A DNA stretch of 64,000 bases from Limnephilus marmoratus (lineage: Eukaryota; Arthropoda; Insecta; Trichoptera; Limnephilidae), in NCBI GenBank assembly GCA_917880885.1, contig OU862909.1:36082405-36146404 (forward strand). Direction: 5' to 3'. How positions within the stretch are numbered: the stretch's first letter is position 1; each line of letters starts with the position of its first letter. The translations under genes were made by a program, and so were the position numbers. Below the pieces are notes generated by a model that was not told the DNA's origin, searched no databases, and saw only the letters and a list, made by a program, of their open reading frames with translations. Positions 10,448 through 21,440 of the stretch are shown here, piece by piece.

Positions 10448-10814
10448 TTTCGGAGCATACTTTGCGGTTTTTTCTATCGAGGGAATTTCATATAATTTGC
10501 GTTTCGGCGTGAGTAATGTATAGATATTATCTTAAAAAATAACATACATTTTTTTAAGAGCTTAAAAACTTCAAATGTTTATGGGAGATATGTAAGAAAG
10601 CGGTAGAAATTCAGGTAGCGGCGGCTTGGCCGGTGGTTCTGGAAAATGTTCTGCTCATCGTTTTTTTTGCAGTTTTTTTTTTACAAAAGGCTAAAATGTT
10701 GTAGATACATATCCATTGATAAAATAATTTTATGATAATACAGTGCTCTTTAACCCATTTAAAATTAAAATAAAATTTATAGCATTCACACCTTAATCTA
10801 AGTTTTCGCTATTT

Positions 10815-11163
10815 TTATTTTAAATAGAAAATTGCTTAAGTTTGCCTAGGCCTTGATGGCCACCTATTGCGTGGCGGGCCAGATCGGGAAAGACTGATTG
10901 GGGGAGACCTAACCGAAACAACTTCAGTCGGACTCTCTCGACCCATCGCCTTGCACTGCAGTGGGAGGGATGGATACCTTCGTCCGTCACTCCTGGACAC
11001 ATTGACCCCCAGATTCCTACCCACCATTATGCCTTTTTCCTTCCCAGAACTTCCTTACCTTCCTTTCCCTAAAAACGACCCTACACACAGCATCCCCAAA
11101 GATTTCATCCTCAAGGATGTTTTTTACTCAAGGCCTCCTGTGTGGAGCCGATGAAAAAAAAGG
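10815..11163 (+). repeat. Dispersed retroelement 3' repeat, copy 2
   Basis: A long copy of the family also at 6880, 24560 and 61340. It starts near TGCGTGGCGGGCCAGATCGG and ends GGCCTCCTGTGTGGAGCCGA plus A-rich tail. All four copies lie on the plus strand. Frames of about 95 codons inside are not conserved between copies and I do not call them genes. Confidence 0.7.
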
Positions 11164-11227
11164 TAATTGATTTTTTAGTGAATAACCTCAAAATGTTATA
11201 AAATAATAATATATTATCATTATTGAA

Positions 11228-11780
11228 TCTTATATACAAAAATGATCCGCTGAATGTGTTGCTTAGCGCATAACTTTCGAACGACTGCCAAATTGGATAA
11301 TTCTTTTTTTTGTGTGTTCGTTATTGTCAATACAAGGTTTTTATAAAACTTTAGGTGAGCTCTTTCAGGAGAAATTTGTATAAAAAAATGCTATTGGTGG
11401 CACGCGAGGAAGCGGCTATTGCTGTGGAAAGCGGGAGGGAGGGAGAGATAGGGGAGGGGAACCTGGGAGGGGGGAGGGGGACCTGGGAGGGGGAAGGGAA
11501 CTCGGGAGGTGGGTTCGCGGGACGGGGGAAGGGGGAGTGGAGTGGAGTAAGGAGGGGGGAGGGGAACTGGGAAGGGGGGTTCATGGGACGGGGGAAGGGG
11601 GGGGGGGGAGTGGAGTGGGGAGGGGGGAGGTGGAGGTGACGGAGTGGGAACGCGAGAGGGGAAGAGGACGCAGGAGAAGAAGGGAGGGGCGGAAGGGGAA
11701 CCGGACGAATGGGAAAGGACACTCAGGGAGAAACAATTTCTTTATTAAATGGCATAGCAACGCATGCCGGGACCAGCTAG
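11228..11780 (+). mobile_element. Non-autonomous Helitron, apparently full length
   Basis: Inserted A|TC...CTAG|T as Helitrons are. The 5' end is TCTTATATACAAAAATGATC and the 3' end GCATGCCGGGACCAGCTAG. The middle is an extremely G-rich purine strand (GGGAGGGG repeats, 11430-11700). Frames read through it give Gly/Arg or Pro/Ser runs and are not genes. It lacks Rep/helicase sequence, so it is non-autonomous. Confidence 0.75.
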
Positions 11781-11789
11781 TTACTGATA

Positions 11790-12100
11790 AAAATATTCAG
11801 ATCTACAGGTAAAAAACAACATTTCGTTTTTCTGCCGGTATCGTACCCATCCCTAGTTTGAAGTCTATTATAGAGTCCATCGTCGGTAGTTGGCAGTCTA
11901 ATACATAGTGGATAATTTGACTAGGGTGCGGTTCTGAACAATAATTTGATCAAATAACGACGAAATACCTGTAGCATTTGTACTACATTATTAAGTGGAT
12001 GCCAGAGTTAATTAGTTCAGGGGTTCCCGAACTATTTCGGTCACAGAACAAATGGATTTTTTTTACCTACACTAAAATTCGTAATTTTTTGATAAATTAA
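11790..12100. other. Unassigned intronic sequence
   Basis: No supported feature. Confidence 0.4.
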
Positions 12101-12790
12101 CTAACGCGTACCCGGCACGCGTTGCAGCCTAACTCAAAGAAAGAAATTATTTCTCCATGCGTGTCCTTTTCCATAAGACTTCGTTCCCGCCCCCGTTCCT
12201 CTCCCGCATCCCCTTCCCCTCCCGGGTTCCCCTTTCACCTTCCTCGCACAACAAACTCAAACTCAAACTGTTTACACAAACTCACTCAATGATCGTAAAA
12301 ATAAACATTATTGCTAAATGAGATCCGTTTTTAGATTTTCACGGCCAAAAATATTTTCGTTATTTGTTTTGGGGGTGTTATGCCGTGTTGCACTACCTCC
12401 TTTTTTAGCCATCGTTTCGGACAGCGTTGTAGTGTCCATAATCAGGGCAGATGTGTGATCTGCCGGATCATAATGCATAACACCTCAAAAACAAATAACG
12501 AAAATACTTTTGGACGTGAAAATCTATAAACGTATCTCCCCCTCCTTCGTTCCTCTCGCGCTTTTCGTATTCCCCTCTCCCTCCCGCCTTCCCTGCTATA
12601 AATTATGTGAGATACGTACATTTTTCACACAACTCGCGTGCCACCTGTTGTGATATTTTTACAAATTTCATAGGGCCAGAGCTCACCTTGCACGTAGAAA
12701 CCTTTACGGGCTTGCGCACAACAACTCACCAAAGTTTCACCGCAATCAGATGAATGATATAGAAAATAGTAAGGGACAAACAAAGAAACA
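12101..12790 (-). mobile_element. Helitron-like element, minus strand, with nested foldback MITE
   Basis: Read on the minus strand it ends in GCAACGCGTGCCGGGTACGC, the decayed counterpart of the Helitron 3' end above, preceded by the C/T-rich (GGGAGG complement) core. Pieces such as GGTGGCACGCGAG and GAGCTCTGGCC recur in other copies. A palindromic MITE at 12338-12540 is nested inside. Confidence 0.55.
12338..12540. mobile_element. Palindromic MITE family, copy 1
   Basis: Left arm: TTTTCACGGCCAAAAATATT, GGGTGTTATGCCGTG, CGTTTCGGACAGCGTTG. Right arm: an inverted but shortened counterpart, ATAACACCTCAAAAACAAAT. Other copies lie at 21770-21900, 24320-24550 (best) and 27192-27320. A central GATCTGCCGGATC motif is shared. 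There is no coding sequence. Confidence 0.7.
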
Positions 12791-13002
12791 TTCTTTTTTA
12801 TGTATAACGATGTAATACTACATTAATCTTGTGCGTAAGAAAATGATTGAAGTAAGATATGTTTGCTATCTCCTTTTGGTTTATTGCGCAAGTACGGTGG
12901 TGCCATATTATTGATGGGCAATCCACTTAATACCTGGATCATAATTCATTTTTATTATTGTACACAAGAATTACATAAAATATTCCATATTGGTTATAAC
13001 AC
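12791..13002. other. Unassigned intronic sequence
   Basis: No supported feature. Confidence 0.4.
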
Positions 13003-13691
13003 TTAAGAGCGTTTAACCAGCCAGCGGACGAAAGTTGTTCTTACGATCGTGCAGGGCGGTTACAATGAGAAAGATTAATTATTCTCCGTACCAGCTTTTT
13101 TAAATTATAACTCAATATCGAATTTATTTCAATCCAAATTAGCTTTAATTTATACCTTCATCCAAAAATGCTGAAAGGCGTGATGATAAAACTATAAAAA
13201 TAATGTACTTTTTGTAATTATTTTTTGATTATAAGTATTTATCATTTATCAATAATGTCTAAATTTAATAAGAATGTTAAAAAAATCTGAAATATATTAG
13301 TTTGTAAGTGCACAAATAAATACACAAATGGACCAATTTTCGTCAAGAAACACATGTACGTACATATTTTTTAATGATTTTATTGAAACTAAAATTAAAA
13401 TTCTAAAACATACGTTTGCTAGATAATGTATTGATTTATTTTACTGCATGATTATATTATTTAAAATGGGTGTGGTATAATACAAAATCTTTTTGAAAAT
13501 TTAACAAATCTCCCAACGACCTATGGAATAACCTTATTATACTAAAAATTTAAAAAATTACATGCGAATGCTAGATAAAAGAACAATCTTTCGAAATCCA
13601 TTTATAATTTTTTGTGGAAAAGAGTCAATACGTCTAAAATCTTTTTTTGAAAATGGCATATTTCCGGTTTTCTCTGGTAATGCCCTCTTAA
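13003..13691. mobile_element. TTAA-flanked (piggyBac-like) MITE, copy 1
   Basis: Flanked by TTAA on both sides, with imperfect terminal repeats GAGCGTTTAACCAGCC and GAGGGCATTACCAG. A nearly identical inverted copy lies at 26416-27135, again between TTAAs. There is no ORF, so it is non-autonomous. The TTAA target is the hallmark of piggyBac; the superfamily call rests on that alone. Confidence 0.75.
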
Positions 13692-13699
13692 CACCAAAT

Positions 13700-14164
13700 A
13701 TTAAAAAAATTATATTTAAAAAATTATATTAAAAAAAAAACACACTTTCTTTCGGGGTACCTACCTACTACCACAATATTATTTATACCAGTGGCGTGTG
13801 GTCCATAGAAAAATACATCTACCTATCTGCTTTTCAAGATAATTATTATCTATCTTTAACAGCTACTAACCTTAAATAAGTGTTTTTTTGTTATTGCACA
13901 TTACAGATAAGTGTTTTCTTCTAATTATTTTTTCTGGTCGGCTTGTTTTGATTACCAATGAAATCTATTGGTATTGAAACAAGAATAAAACATTGATAAA
14001 GTCGGATAAGTCCTCTTTGTAAGTGAATTAATCATAACAAAATGAAGATATAAAATACATACTTTTTTATCTCCTCCGAGATAAATACCCACTTTTCGTA
14101 ATAATAAAGCTAAGACTAACTATTGAAGCCTCGGCATCCCGAATTTCTAACAATTTATAACGTA
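13700..14164. other. Unassigned intronic sequence
   Basis: AT-rich, no supported feature. Confidence 0.4.
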
Positions 14165-14740
14165 CCTACTTTCCTTGAACACTTTAAGTTTTTAAGCTCT
14201 TAGAAAATATATATGTTATTCTTGAAGATAATATCTATGCATTTGCCACGCCGAAACGGTAATTATATGAAATTCACTCAATAGAAAGAAAAAAACGAGT
14301 GCAGTTTACACGCGGTAGAAGCGAAACTTTACCAACACAATCTCAACCAATACTTGAAAAGTGAGGCCATAATTAAAGCGACCAATGAGCGCAGAACAGC
14401 GTAATTTTCGTTTCATATCTCAACTGACAGGAGCCTTTAAAAGTGACATCATAATCAAAGCGGTCAATGAGCGCAGTTGATGCGTCGGAGGTGCAGTAAT
14501 CGTCATATCCGTTTCATCCGAAATCCAAATCATACCGGAGCTGTAGAAGTTTCACTTCAAAAATCGCAAAGTATGCTCCGAAAATTATTATAAACACCTT
14601 TTTTCTGATGTTTTACAAGTTATATTTACGAAAAAATTCAAAGCGGTCTGTTAACTGCTATTTACATTTCCCACGAGATGTTCGCTCTATTTTAAACGAG
14701 TTGTGTTTTATTAACATTTTCATTAATATTAGCGCGCTCC
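14165..14740 (-). repeat. Dispersed repeat of unknown class, copy 2, with a 240-bp insertion
   Basis: Inverted partner of 9945-10635. About 14305-14545 is absent from copy 1 and contains two imperfect 70-bp direct repeats (AAGTGAGGCCATAATTAAAG and AAGTGACATCATAATCAAAG, each followed by a CAATGAGCGCAG motif). That insert is GC-richer and may be a further small element. Confidence 0.65.
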
Positions 14741-14843
14741 CTCTAACATTCGTAAACCGTGGCGGACTAAGACAAGTCTATCAAAACAATTTGTTTTCCA
14801 TTGATCTCCATTATTTGTTTGTTTACAAAAATATACTAATCAC

Positions 14844-15619
14844 TAAAGACCGGATTATATGCAAATGCATATTTAGACCCTTTTCAGTGGTACTTGCATA
14901 TTTTAGCAAAAAATTTGAGATCTTGCATATTTACGTTCGATCTCGTTCATCGTTCACATAGTGACGCTATAAATGTCAGATATCTAAGTGCGCGGCTAGT
15001 GAACTGATCGCTCCGCGGCTAGTGAAAACGCTTGAAACTCGTGGATTGGCGTTGAATGAATCTACTCAGGTTATGAAGAAAATTCGCCTTATGGATTCCT
15101 CGTTGCCAAAGCCATTCCCGAGTAAACTCAAAGAAAAGTTTGAAAATTTACTGAACAATAACCCAGGGTTTGAACCCTTGTGCCAAATTGATAGCTTCAT
15201 CAACGGGGCAGGTGAAATTTTGCCCGGCACAATAAGTTCAAATATCGCACCCAAATTTAAATTCTGTCCAGTCACATCAGTAGATGTAGAACGCTCCTTT
15301 TCCTCTTACAAAAATATATTAAGAGATCGTAGACACAATTTGTCTACAGAACATGTAGAACAGTACTTAGTCATATTCGTTTTTAAAGAAAAATTGTAAA
15401 TTTCTCGTTAAATACATTTTGTAATTGATATTTTCTAAAATACGATTGTTATCCTTGAGAACTAAAATAAAAAATACTAAAATAAAAAATATTTAAAAAT
15501 ATGACTTCCTGTATTATTTCGTGTTCCATATTTTGGCCCTTTTTATGGATTTTCGTGCATATTTTAGCTATTTTTATTGCATATTTGGGCTGTTTTTGTT
15601 GCATATAATCCGGTCTTTA
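14844..15619 (+). mobile_element. hAT transposon remnant with dimerization-domain ORF
   Basis: Terminal inverted repeats TAAAGACCGGATTATATGCA and its inverse at 15600-15619 are flanked by CTAATCAC and TTAATCAC, an 8-bp target duplication with one mismatch. GCATATT motifs are repeated just inside both ends. An internal frame encodes the C-terminal part of a hAT transposase, so this is an internally deleted element. Confidence 0.85.
15022..15399 (+). pseudogene. hAT transposase C-terminal (dimerization) fragment
   Basis: The 125-aa frame ends with VDVERSFSSYKNILRDRRHN followed by LSTEHVEQYLVI, the hAT C-terminal dimerization motif. The catalytic DDE core and BED zinc finger are absent. The frame is uninterrupted, so the deletion is probably recent or the fragment is kept as a small protein. 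I favour a deletion derivative. Confidence 0.8.
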
Positions 15620-15627
15620 TTAATCAC

Positions 15628-16400
15628 TATTAATAAATTTTGTATCTCACTCTCACTTTAGCCAAGTAAGTTCTGCTGAATAAAACAAGTTAAATAATGC
15701 AGTAGGTTATATATGTACCTACGTAGATATTTCGCAGTACTATCTGAGTGCATTTTGTAAATGGCAAAACTCCGAGATCTACCTACGAGTATGATGTTGA
15801 CGGTTATTTCTATCGCATTTATCTATATTTTATGGAGGGGATTCAGGCTGATTTGTGCGGAATATATGAATAGGTTAAATTACGAATGCGATTAGATAAT
15901 TTCATTCACAGAATTATGTTCATATGACGCACTGTGCCTTCAACTTCACGCCAGTGACGATAGTCCCAAAAATGGAAAACTGTGTTTTAGGGATAAAAAG
16001 CCATGCTTTTTATTTTACCATTAAAAAAACATGCGAAAAACAAAGTTTTTTTATTGAGAATATAAATAAGAAAATTACTGTACCTAAATAAAGGATCTAT
16101 AATGCTTTATTAAAATGAACATTTTATAATTTACAAATAAGAGATTTTTTACTTTATAAGAGAGTTTTTTTTACTGTTACCGAGTTTAATTTGTAGTAGG
16201 TATCCACTTATTAGAATACAAATAACTTTTTTAAATTTAAAAAATATTTTTTTCGGGTCGATGGGATGAGGGAAAAAAAATACATTTTTAAAATACATTT
16301 TTTTATACATTTTAACGCAGCTAGTATAGTTCTGATTAAAGTTACCCACACGATGTGTATATATAGTATATTAAATTATTACTAAGAAACCATCAGATTA
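15628..16400. other. Unassigned intronic sequence
   Basis: AT-rich. No gene, hairpin or repeat partner found. Confidence 0.4.
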
Positions 16401-17090
16401 TTCAACCTCTCAACTTTTTCAAGACTTTCAAGTCCCACCTCTAAGAAATACATATATAAAAAATACACTGCTTCAAATACACAAAGACTTTTCTAAGAAG
16501 TCGCACCACGCCATGGTCCGCGTTGAGAGCAATAGGCAAAACACAGTGGGTCGCTTGTGTACGCCATTAATGCATACCAGTTTTGCACAACACTACTACA
16601 CGTACAATGGAGTGGTGTGGTTTAATCAACTAGAAATAGAGCTGAGATTAGAACCTGACTACAATAAATTCAAAAATAAATTAAACAATAATATCTTAAA
16701 TAATTTAGCCACTTAGAACCGCATTAACCTTAAATTAACATACTTATTCAAAAAATTATTTTATATTATTATTTTTTATATTAATTTTTTTTTTCACACA
16801 TTTGATTTATGTAAGTACGTAAATATAATGTATGTGCTATAATTTTTAATTTTATTTTTTTTAATTTTTATAAATATTTTCTCTTCCCTTTACACACGAG
16901 TAGTTACACTCTTGTAAAGGTTATATATTATATACATATATATGTTTATACTATTTCTAATCAATGTTGCATGTTAGTATTTAATTATTTGAGTTTAATC
17001 CGATTGTAACCTGAAAATGCAATTACCCATGATTATATTACATGTATAATGTATATGTATATAAAAACTAATAAAAAAAATAAAAAAAAT
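16400..17090 (+). mobile_element. LINE 3' end (ORF2 C-terminus and 3' UTR)
   Basis: Positions 16500-16716 encode TYNGVVWFNQLEIELRLEPD and a Lys/Asn-rich end. The position and style (a VWFNQLP-like motif near the ORF end) fit a LINE ORF2 C-terminus. The 3' UTR follows to an AATAAAAAAAATAAAAAAAA tail at about 17070-17090, nearly the same tail as at 38460. A stem-loop at 16887-16920 fits the two-tier design seen in other copies, but with a different loop. Confidence 0.65.
16887..16920 (+). promoter_or_regulatory. Two-tier 3' UTR hairpin, variant loop
   Basis: CCTTTACA (16887-16894) pairs with TGTAAAGG (16913-16920). The loop CACGAGTAGTTACACTCT contains an inner GAGT/ACTC stem. The architecture agrees with the CCTAGT hairpins, but the loop edge does not contain CCTAGT. 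Confidence 0.5.
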
Positions 17091-17104
17091 TACAATGACC
17101 AAGT

Positions 17105-17245
17105 ATATTAAATGCTTTTGAAGTGAAAACTTATTTAGCACCGTTGCGATTTGAAACTCGATGAAACGAAAAAGAGATACTAAAAAGAGACAAACACATC
17201 CATCTGTAGGATTTAGCTTGCGAGAGAATGAGATAGAATAATATT
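17105..17245 (+). repeat. Dispersed repeat shared with 39900-40030 (inverted)
   Basis: AAACTCGATGAAACG, AAAAAGAGACAAACACAT and AGGATTTAGC recur on the minus strand at 40020-39920. Class unknown. Confidence 0.55.
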
Positions 17246-17608
17246 TTTTTTATTAATGTATTAATATTACTTTTGACAAAGTTAAATTGCGCGGTTGTTC
17301 AAGAACTACATTCTGATTTCAGGATTTTCCCACATTGAACCATGCTAAAAAACGTAGCTCACTCAAAAGTACATACTTTTGTTGATGTTTTTTTTGTAGA
17401 AACCATGAAGGCAGAAAGAACCGAAAAAACCACGAAAATATGATAAAAACCATGTACATGGCAACACCGTTTCACCGTCTCTGTTTTTCTATTTTTTTTA
17501 GAGTAATTTTATAACTAAAAAACATTTAGCTTGAGAAAATAATAATAAAGTAATTCCTTGTTCGACACAAAGCTACTGCAACTCTTTTAATAAAGTTCAA
17601 TCCATCCA

Positions 17609-17770
17609 TACTAATATTATAAATACGAAAGTGCGTGTGTTTGTTAATTACGCTTTCACGCCTAAACCACTATACAGATTTTAAATTTTTTTTCACCAAT
17701 AGAAAGCTACATTATCAGCGTGTAACAAAGGCAGGTCATTTAAAAATATATATTTTAAATTCTTAGAGCG
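17609..17770 (+). mobile_element. Helitron 5' end fragment
   Basis: TCCATACTAATATTATAAAT followed by the GTGTTTGTTAATTACGCTTT motif is the usual lepidopteran Helitron 5' end. A matching 3' end (GCATGCCGGGTACCAGCTAG) lies at 19548-19567, so the two may be ends of one element opened by nested insertions. Confidence 0.65.
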
Positions 17771-18500
17771 ATAAAAGCATGCCAAATTGGTTCAAAACGA
17801 CGTGATTAAAATTTTTCAATTTTCTGATACGATTTTCTTCCTCCGGATTCATTTCAAAGTTTTAAAAAATTTTCATTGAGGTTATTTCTAGTGTATATAA
17901 AACTTACTATGAATAGTATGAATCCTATAAACTTTAAACCATATTTTTTGCAATCTTCCACAGCAAATATAGTATATTTTTAAACGACTTCAAAAAGGAG
18001 GAGGTTGTCAATTCGACTATATTTTTTTTTATTTTTTCTTTATGTTTGTTACTCAGAACTTTTGACTGGGCGAACCGATATTGATGGTTCTTTTTTTATT
18101 TGAAAGCTGGTGTTTCCCGTGTGGTCCCATTTTAATTTGGTCCAGTTCCGACAATTGCATCCATGAGAAAACCATATAAGTCTTAAATTTGCATTAAGTA
18201 TGTGCGCGACAAATGGACGAATAACTCAATATCACGCCAACCGATTTCGATGATTCTTTTTTTTATTGGAAAGGATGTACTTCAAGGGTAATTTGATGAG
18301 AGTTTGGTTAGGTTCTGATTATCGGATCCATGACAAATTAACGAAACTCGGTCGAATCTCTTAATTTGACCCTAACGTCGTTATGGTCAAATTATGTCTG
18401 TCTCATATGAGCAGCACGTTTAGTAGGTTTACCCATATTAAGAAAAATTAGTTAGTGTACTTCAGATTCACTAAAAATCAAAAAATAAACAAAAGTTTTA
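17770..18500. repeat. Nested repeats, class unknown
   Basis: The segment CTTCCTCCGGATTCATTTCA at about 17836 recurs inverted at 19185-19215, suggesting subterminal inverted repeats of an insert of about 1.5 kb. At 17985 a AACGACTTCAAAAAGGAGGA block begins. It is followed by two related stretches (about 18060-18180 and 18230-18345), each with an AACCGAT...TTCTTTTTTT motif. No coding sequence. Confidence 0.45.
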
Positions 18501-18919
18501 ACAAAACAAAAAAACGACTTCAAAAAATGCACTAAAAAGTAACAAAATAATTTCGTATTCTTCTACAACTTCATAATCAACTTACTTTTTCTAATCATCA
18601 ATATGTAGGTACGATTGTTATTTTTGGAGTCGGTGTCAGCAAAGGTACCCGCCCGGCGTGTTCACTTGACAGCTCCCCTCACGCCGCGGCCCCGCTCTCG
18701 CCTCTCGCCTCGTCAAGTCGCTTGTGCAACACAGGCACATCTCACCTATAACTATGTATGTAGTTACAAACCTACCTTGACTGACACCGACTCCAAATTA
18801 ACAATCGTACCTACATATTGATGATTATAAAAAGTAAGTTGATTATGAAGTTGTAGAAGAATACGAAATTATTTTTTTACTTTTTAGTGCATTTTTTGAA
18901 GTCGTTTTTTTGTTTTGTT
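18501..18919. repeat. Long inverted repeat (139-bp arms, 141-bp loop)
   Basis: 18501-18639 and 18781-18919 are almost exact reverse complements, from AACAAAACAAAAAAACGACT at the outer end to CTCCAAAAATAAC/GGTGTCAG at the inner end. The loop is GC-rich, unlike the AT-rich arms. This is the layout of a foldback MITE or snap-back element. The outer AAACGACTTC word recurs at 17985. Confidence 0.85.
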
Positions 18920-19324
18920 AAATTTTTTTTACAAAATCATTTACAAAAAGTTCCAATAGTGAGTCTCCCAAAATAATGCCGAAATTTGAGAGTAAGAAGG
19001 ATTTTGCTGGTATTTGAACAATTTGCCTGAGATAATTTAAATAATATTCATATATTTTTTTAATAAATAAATCACAATATTCTTTCTATTTCGTGTTTTA
19101 TTAAAAATGGTTTATTTTTAATGGTTTATCTAACATTTTTTTAAGATTTCACAAGGGTGGTTTTTTCTCAATTATATGAAATTTCAAAGTCAATCCGGAG
19201 GAAGAAGATGATATCCAAAAATTATTAAAAAAATTGTGATTTTTTTATCTCTATTTAACACAATTTTATCCCTATTAGACCAACCAAAACAAGATTTTTG
19301 CCCCATACAGTTGTGACCCATCCT

Positions 19325-19567
19325 ACTGTATACAATGGTAAGCTCTGGCGTTATGAAATTTGTATAAATGTAAATTTGTGTATTTCATGTATTTTAGCAG
19401 CAGCGAGGAAAGGCAGGGGGAAGGTGGGGTTCGCGGAGAGGGAAGAGATGTGGTAGGGGGATGGCGGGGAAGGTGGAAGGGAATAGGGACGCAAGGGAAA
19501 GGACATGCAGGGAGAATCAAATCATTGCTTTGAATGGCATTGCAACGCATGCCGGGTACCAGCTAGA
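19325..19567 (+). mobile_element. Helitron 3' end fragment
   Basis: Has the GGTAAGCTCTGGCGTTATGA lead, a G-rich core and the terminus GCAACGCATGCCGGGTACC then AGCTAG at 19567, as in the copies at 11780 and 52879. Confidence 0.65.
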
Positions 19568-19823
19568 AGTTAATAAATTTAAAAAAAAGGAATAACGAAA
19601 AAAATACGGCATGCTATTGCATCACATCTGTAAATACGATTTTAAAATACGAAGACGAAATATTGCATTTTTACGTGCATCAAACTATTGATTTTCCAAA
19701 AGGATCACTCACACGGAGGAATGTTTGGTCTATCACTACCTTTATTGATTATTTTATTATTTATTTATTAACATTCAAACCTAAAAGTACTATAATGCTA
19801 AACTATATATAATATATAATAAC

Positions 19824-20520
19824 ATGGTACATTTTCAAACGGTATATAAAATAAAGGGCGAAACGTTATCACGTGTAAAATCCGTGAAGGATCTCGGTGT
19901 CGTCTTTAATCCCGAACTGACATTCTCTTGCCATATATCGCAGCTCACTCAGTCTAGCTACAAACTTCTTGGGTCCATCATCAGGACTTGTAAGCAGTTT
20001 AATAATCAAGAAGCTATGCTAGCATTATTCGATCATTCGATGGCATACTGAGAAGCAAGCTGGAGTACGCGAGCGATGTTTGGGCACCGTCCACCAGAAG
20101 TACGTTGATATATTAGAGCAAATCCAAAAGAAATTCCTCTGGTAGGTATGTTTATATGCGGAAGCATGGAACCTAACCAAGGTTCATGCTCCATATTGAC
20201 TTACTTGAGAAAACTGATTTTGTGAGTCTAGAAACTAGACGGAAAGCAAGTCTTGCTATTCTGTCTTTCAAAATTTGAAACAATTTCATCGATAGCCCAT
20301 TTCTCTTGGGATGCTATGATTTATATGTACCAGACCACTAAAGCCGAAGTCGACATCATGACTTACGAGTATTTAACCATTTGGATGTAAGTGACTGTTC
20401 TTTATATGCCTTAAAATATTATTGAAGAGTCACTTGCCTAAATGCTGATAAGGTAACTAAATTGTACTGTAATTGAAATTATTCTGTTGTACAATAATTA
20501 TGATAAAAAAATAATGATGA
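19824..20520 (+). pseudogene. LINE reverse transcriptase C-terminal relic and 3' UTR
   Basis: The first frame reads GETLSRVKSVKDLGVVFNPE and then SCHISQLTQSSYKLLGSIIR. A shifted frame continues RSKLEYASDVWAP and LETRRKASLAILSF. These are typical of the thumb and C-terminal part of Jockey-type ORF2. Stops and shifts make it dead. Its A/T-rich tail runs into the next element at about 20520. Confidence 0.8.
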
Positions 20521-21440
20521 TTTTTATTTTTATTTTTTACTTTAGTCTATTTAGGAAACAAACAGTTATACTTATTTTAATAAGAAAGTAACATATTACA
20601 TGGTTGCATTAACCAGCGAAGTTTCCGCTAAAATTTATAATATGTATATAAAAACATAGATTAAAACATTAAAGAAAACATAAAGTGGTAGAAAAAAAGA
20701 AAAAAAATATGGTAAATATTCGGAACAAATGTCAACGGTTATGTAACAGGATTGTGTATGTTATCTTTACTTTAAAAAACAGCCTACGTTTTTGAATGGT
20801 TTGTCTGGCATAGCAGGGTTTGTGTAGCGGGCTTGTGTATATATTATCTTTATTTTAAAAGTTTTATCAAAAAAACGTGCGTATTAACCGTTGACGTTTG
20901 TTCCGAACTGCAAACAGAGTGATTTGACAGTGTGAAAGCAAATTTTCAATTTACGTAAATAAAATTAAAAATGTAACATTTTCAACCTCCCCCAATGCAA
21001 ATAGTTGTCTTTTATGGTAATTAAGAAGAATCTAAAAGTTTTATAAAAAAAGTGCGTATTAACCGTTGAAGTTTGTTGCGAACAATTACCAAAAATATAT
21101 ATATACACAAATCATATAAACACAAAATTAAAGCATGTGGGATATGTAAATCATCCAAATATTATTATTATTATAAAAAGAAGGAAAACCAACATAATGA
21201 GAATGAAAGAAAAAATAATATACAGCAGGGGTGGAGAGTTCGTAATTAACAATTTGCTTTAATTTTGTTCTATTATGAATTTAATAAATTGACCTGAGGA
21301 CAAATGGAAAATATCAGCGTCGTAAAAGATATCATTGTATTTTGTGCACGTCCTTCGGAGAAATGAATGTTGTGTGTAATTTGTTGATAAATTAACAATT
21401 GGCTAAATTAACAGAATAGTATACAAATATAAATATATAA
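20521..21440 (-). mobile_element. Jockey-like LINE 3' UTR, 5'-truncated copy
   Basis: Matches the 3' part of the minus-strand LINE at 40703-43260, including TTAGCGGAAACTTC and GCATGTGGGATATGTAAATC read on the appropriate strand. Only the 3' UTR is present. It is interrupted by a MITE at 20717-21086 that the 40-kb copy lacks, which defines an empty site. Confidence 0.8.
20717..21086. mobile_element. MITE with duplicated right end
   Basis: Starts TTCGGAACAAATGTCAACGG. The inverted end AACCGTTGACGTTTGTTCCG occurs at about 20888-20910, and a second, diverged version (AACCGTTGAAGTTTGTTGCG) at about 21063-21083. The unit thus has one left and two right ends. The 40-kb sister LINE copy shows the uninterrupted site. 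No coding sequence. Confidence 0.65.

Larger units (their letters stand above)
9945..10635 (+). repeat. Dispersed repeat of unknown class, copy 1 (interrupted)
   Basis: Segments CGAATGTTGGAGAGAGTGCG, ACGACTCGTTTAAAATAGAG, CGGAGCATACTTTGCG and AAGAGCTTAAAAACTT recur in the same order on the minus strand at 14740-14165. Copy 1 is interrupted at about 10150-10447 by a LINE 3' end. Copy 2 is interrupted at another point by about 240 bp. The two copies therefore predate both insertions. No ORF explains the element. Confidence 0.65.

Noticed and set aside
14165..14740. Copies at 9945 and 14740 as terminal inverted repeats of one 4.8-kb transposon
   Set aside because: The region between them is filled with unrelated, independently bordered elements and each copy is interrupted differently; two dispersed copies is simpler.
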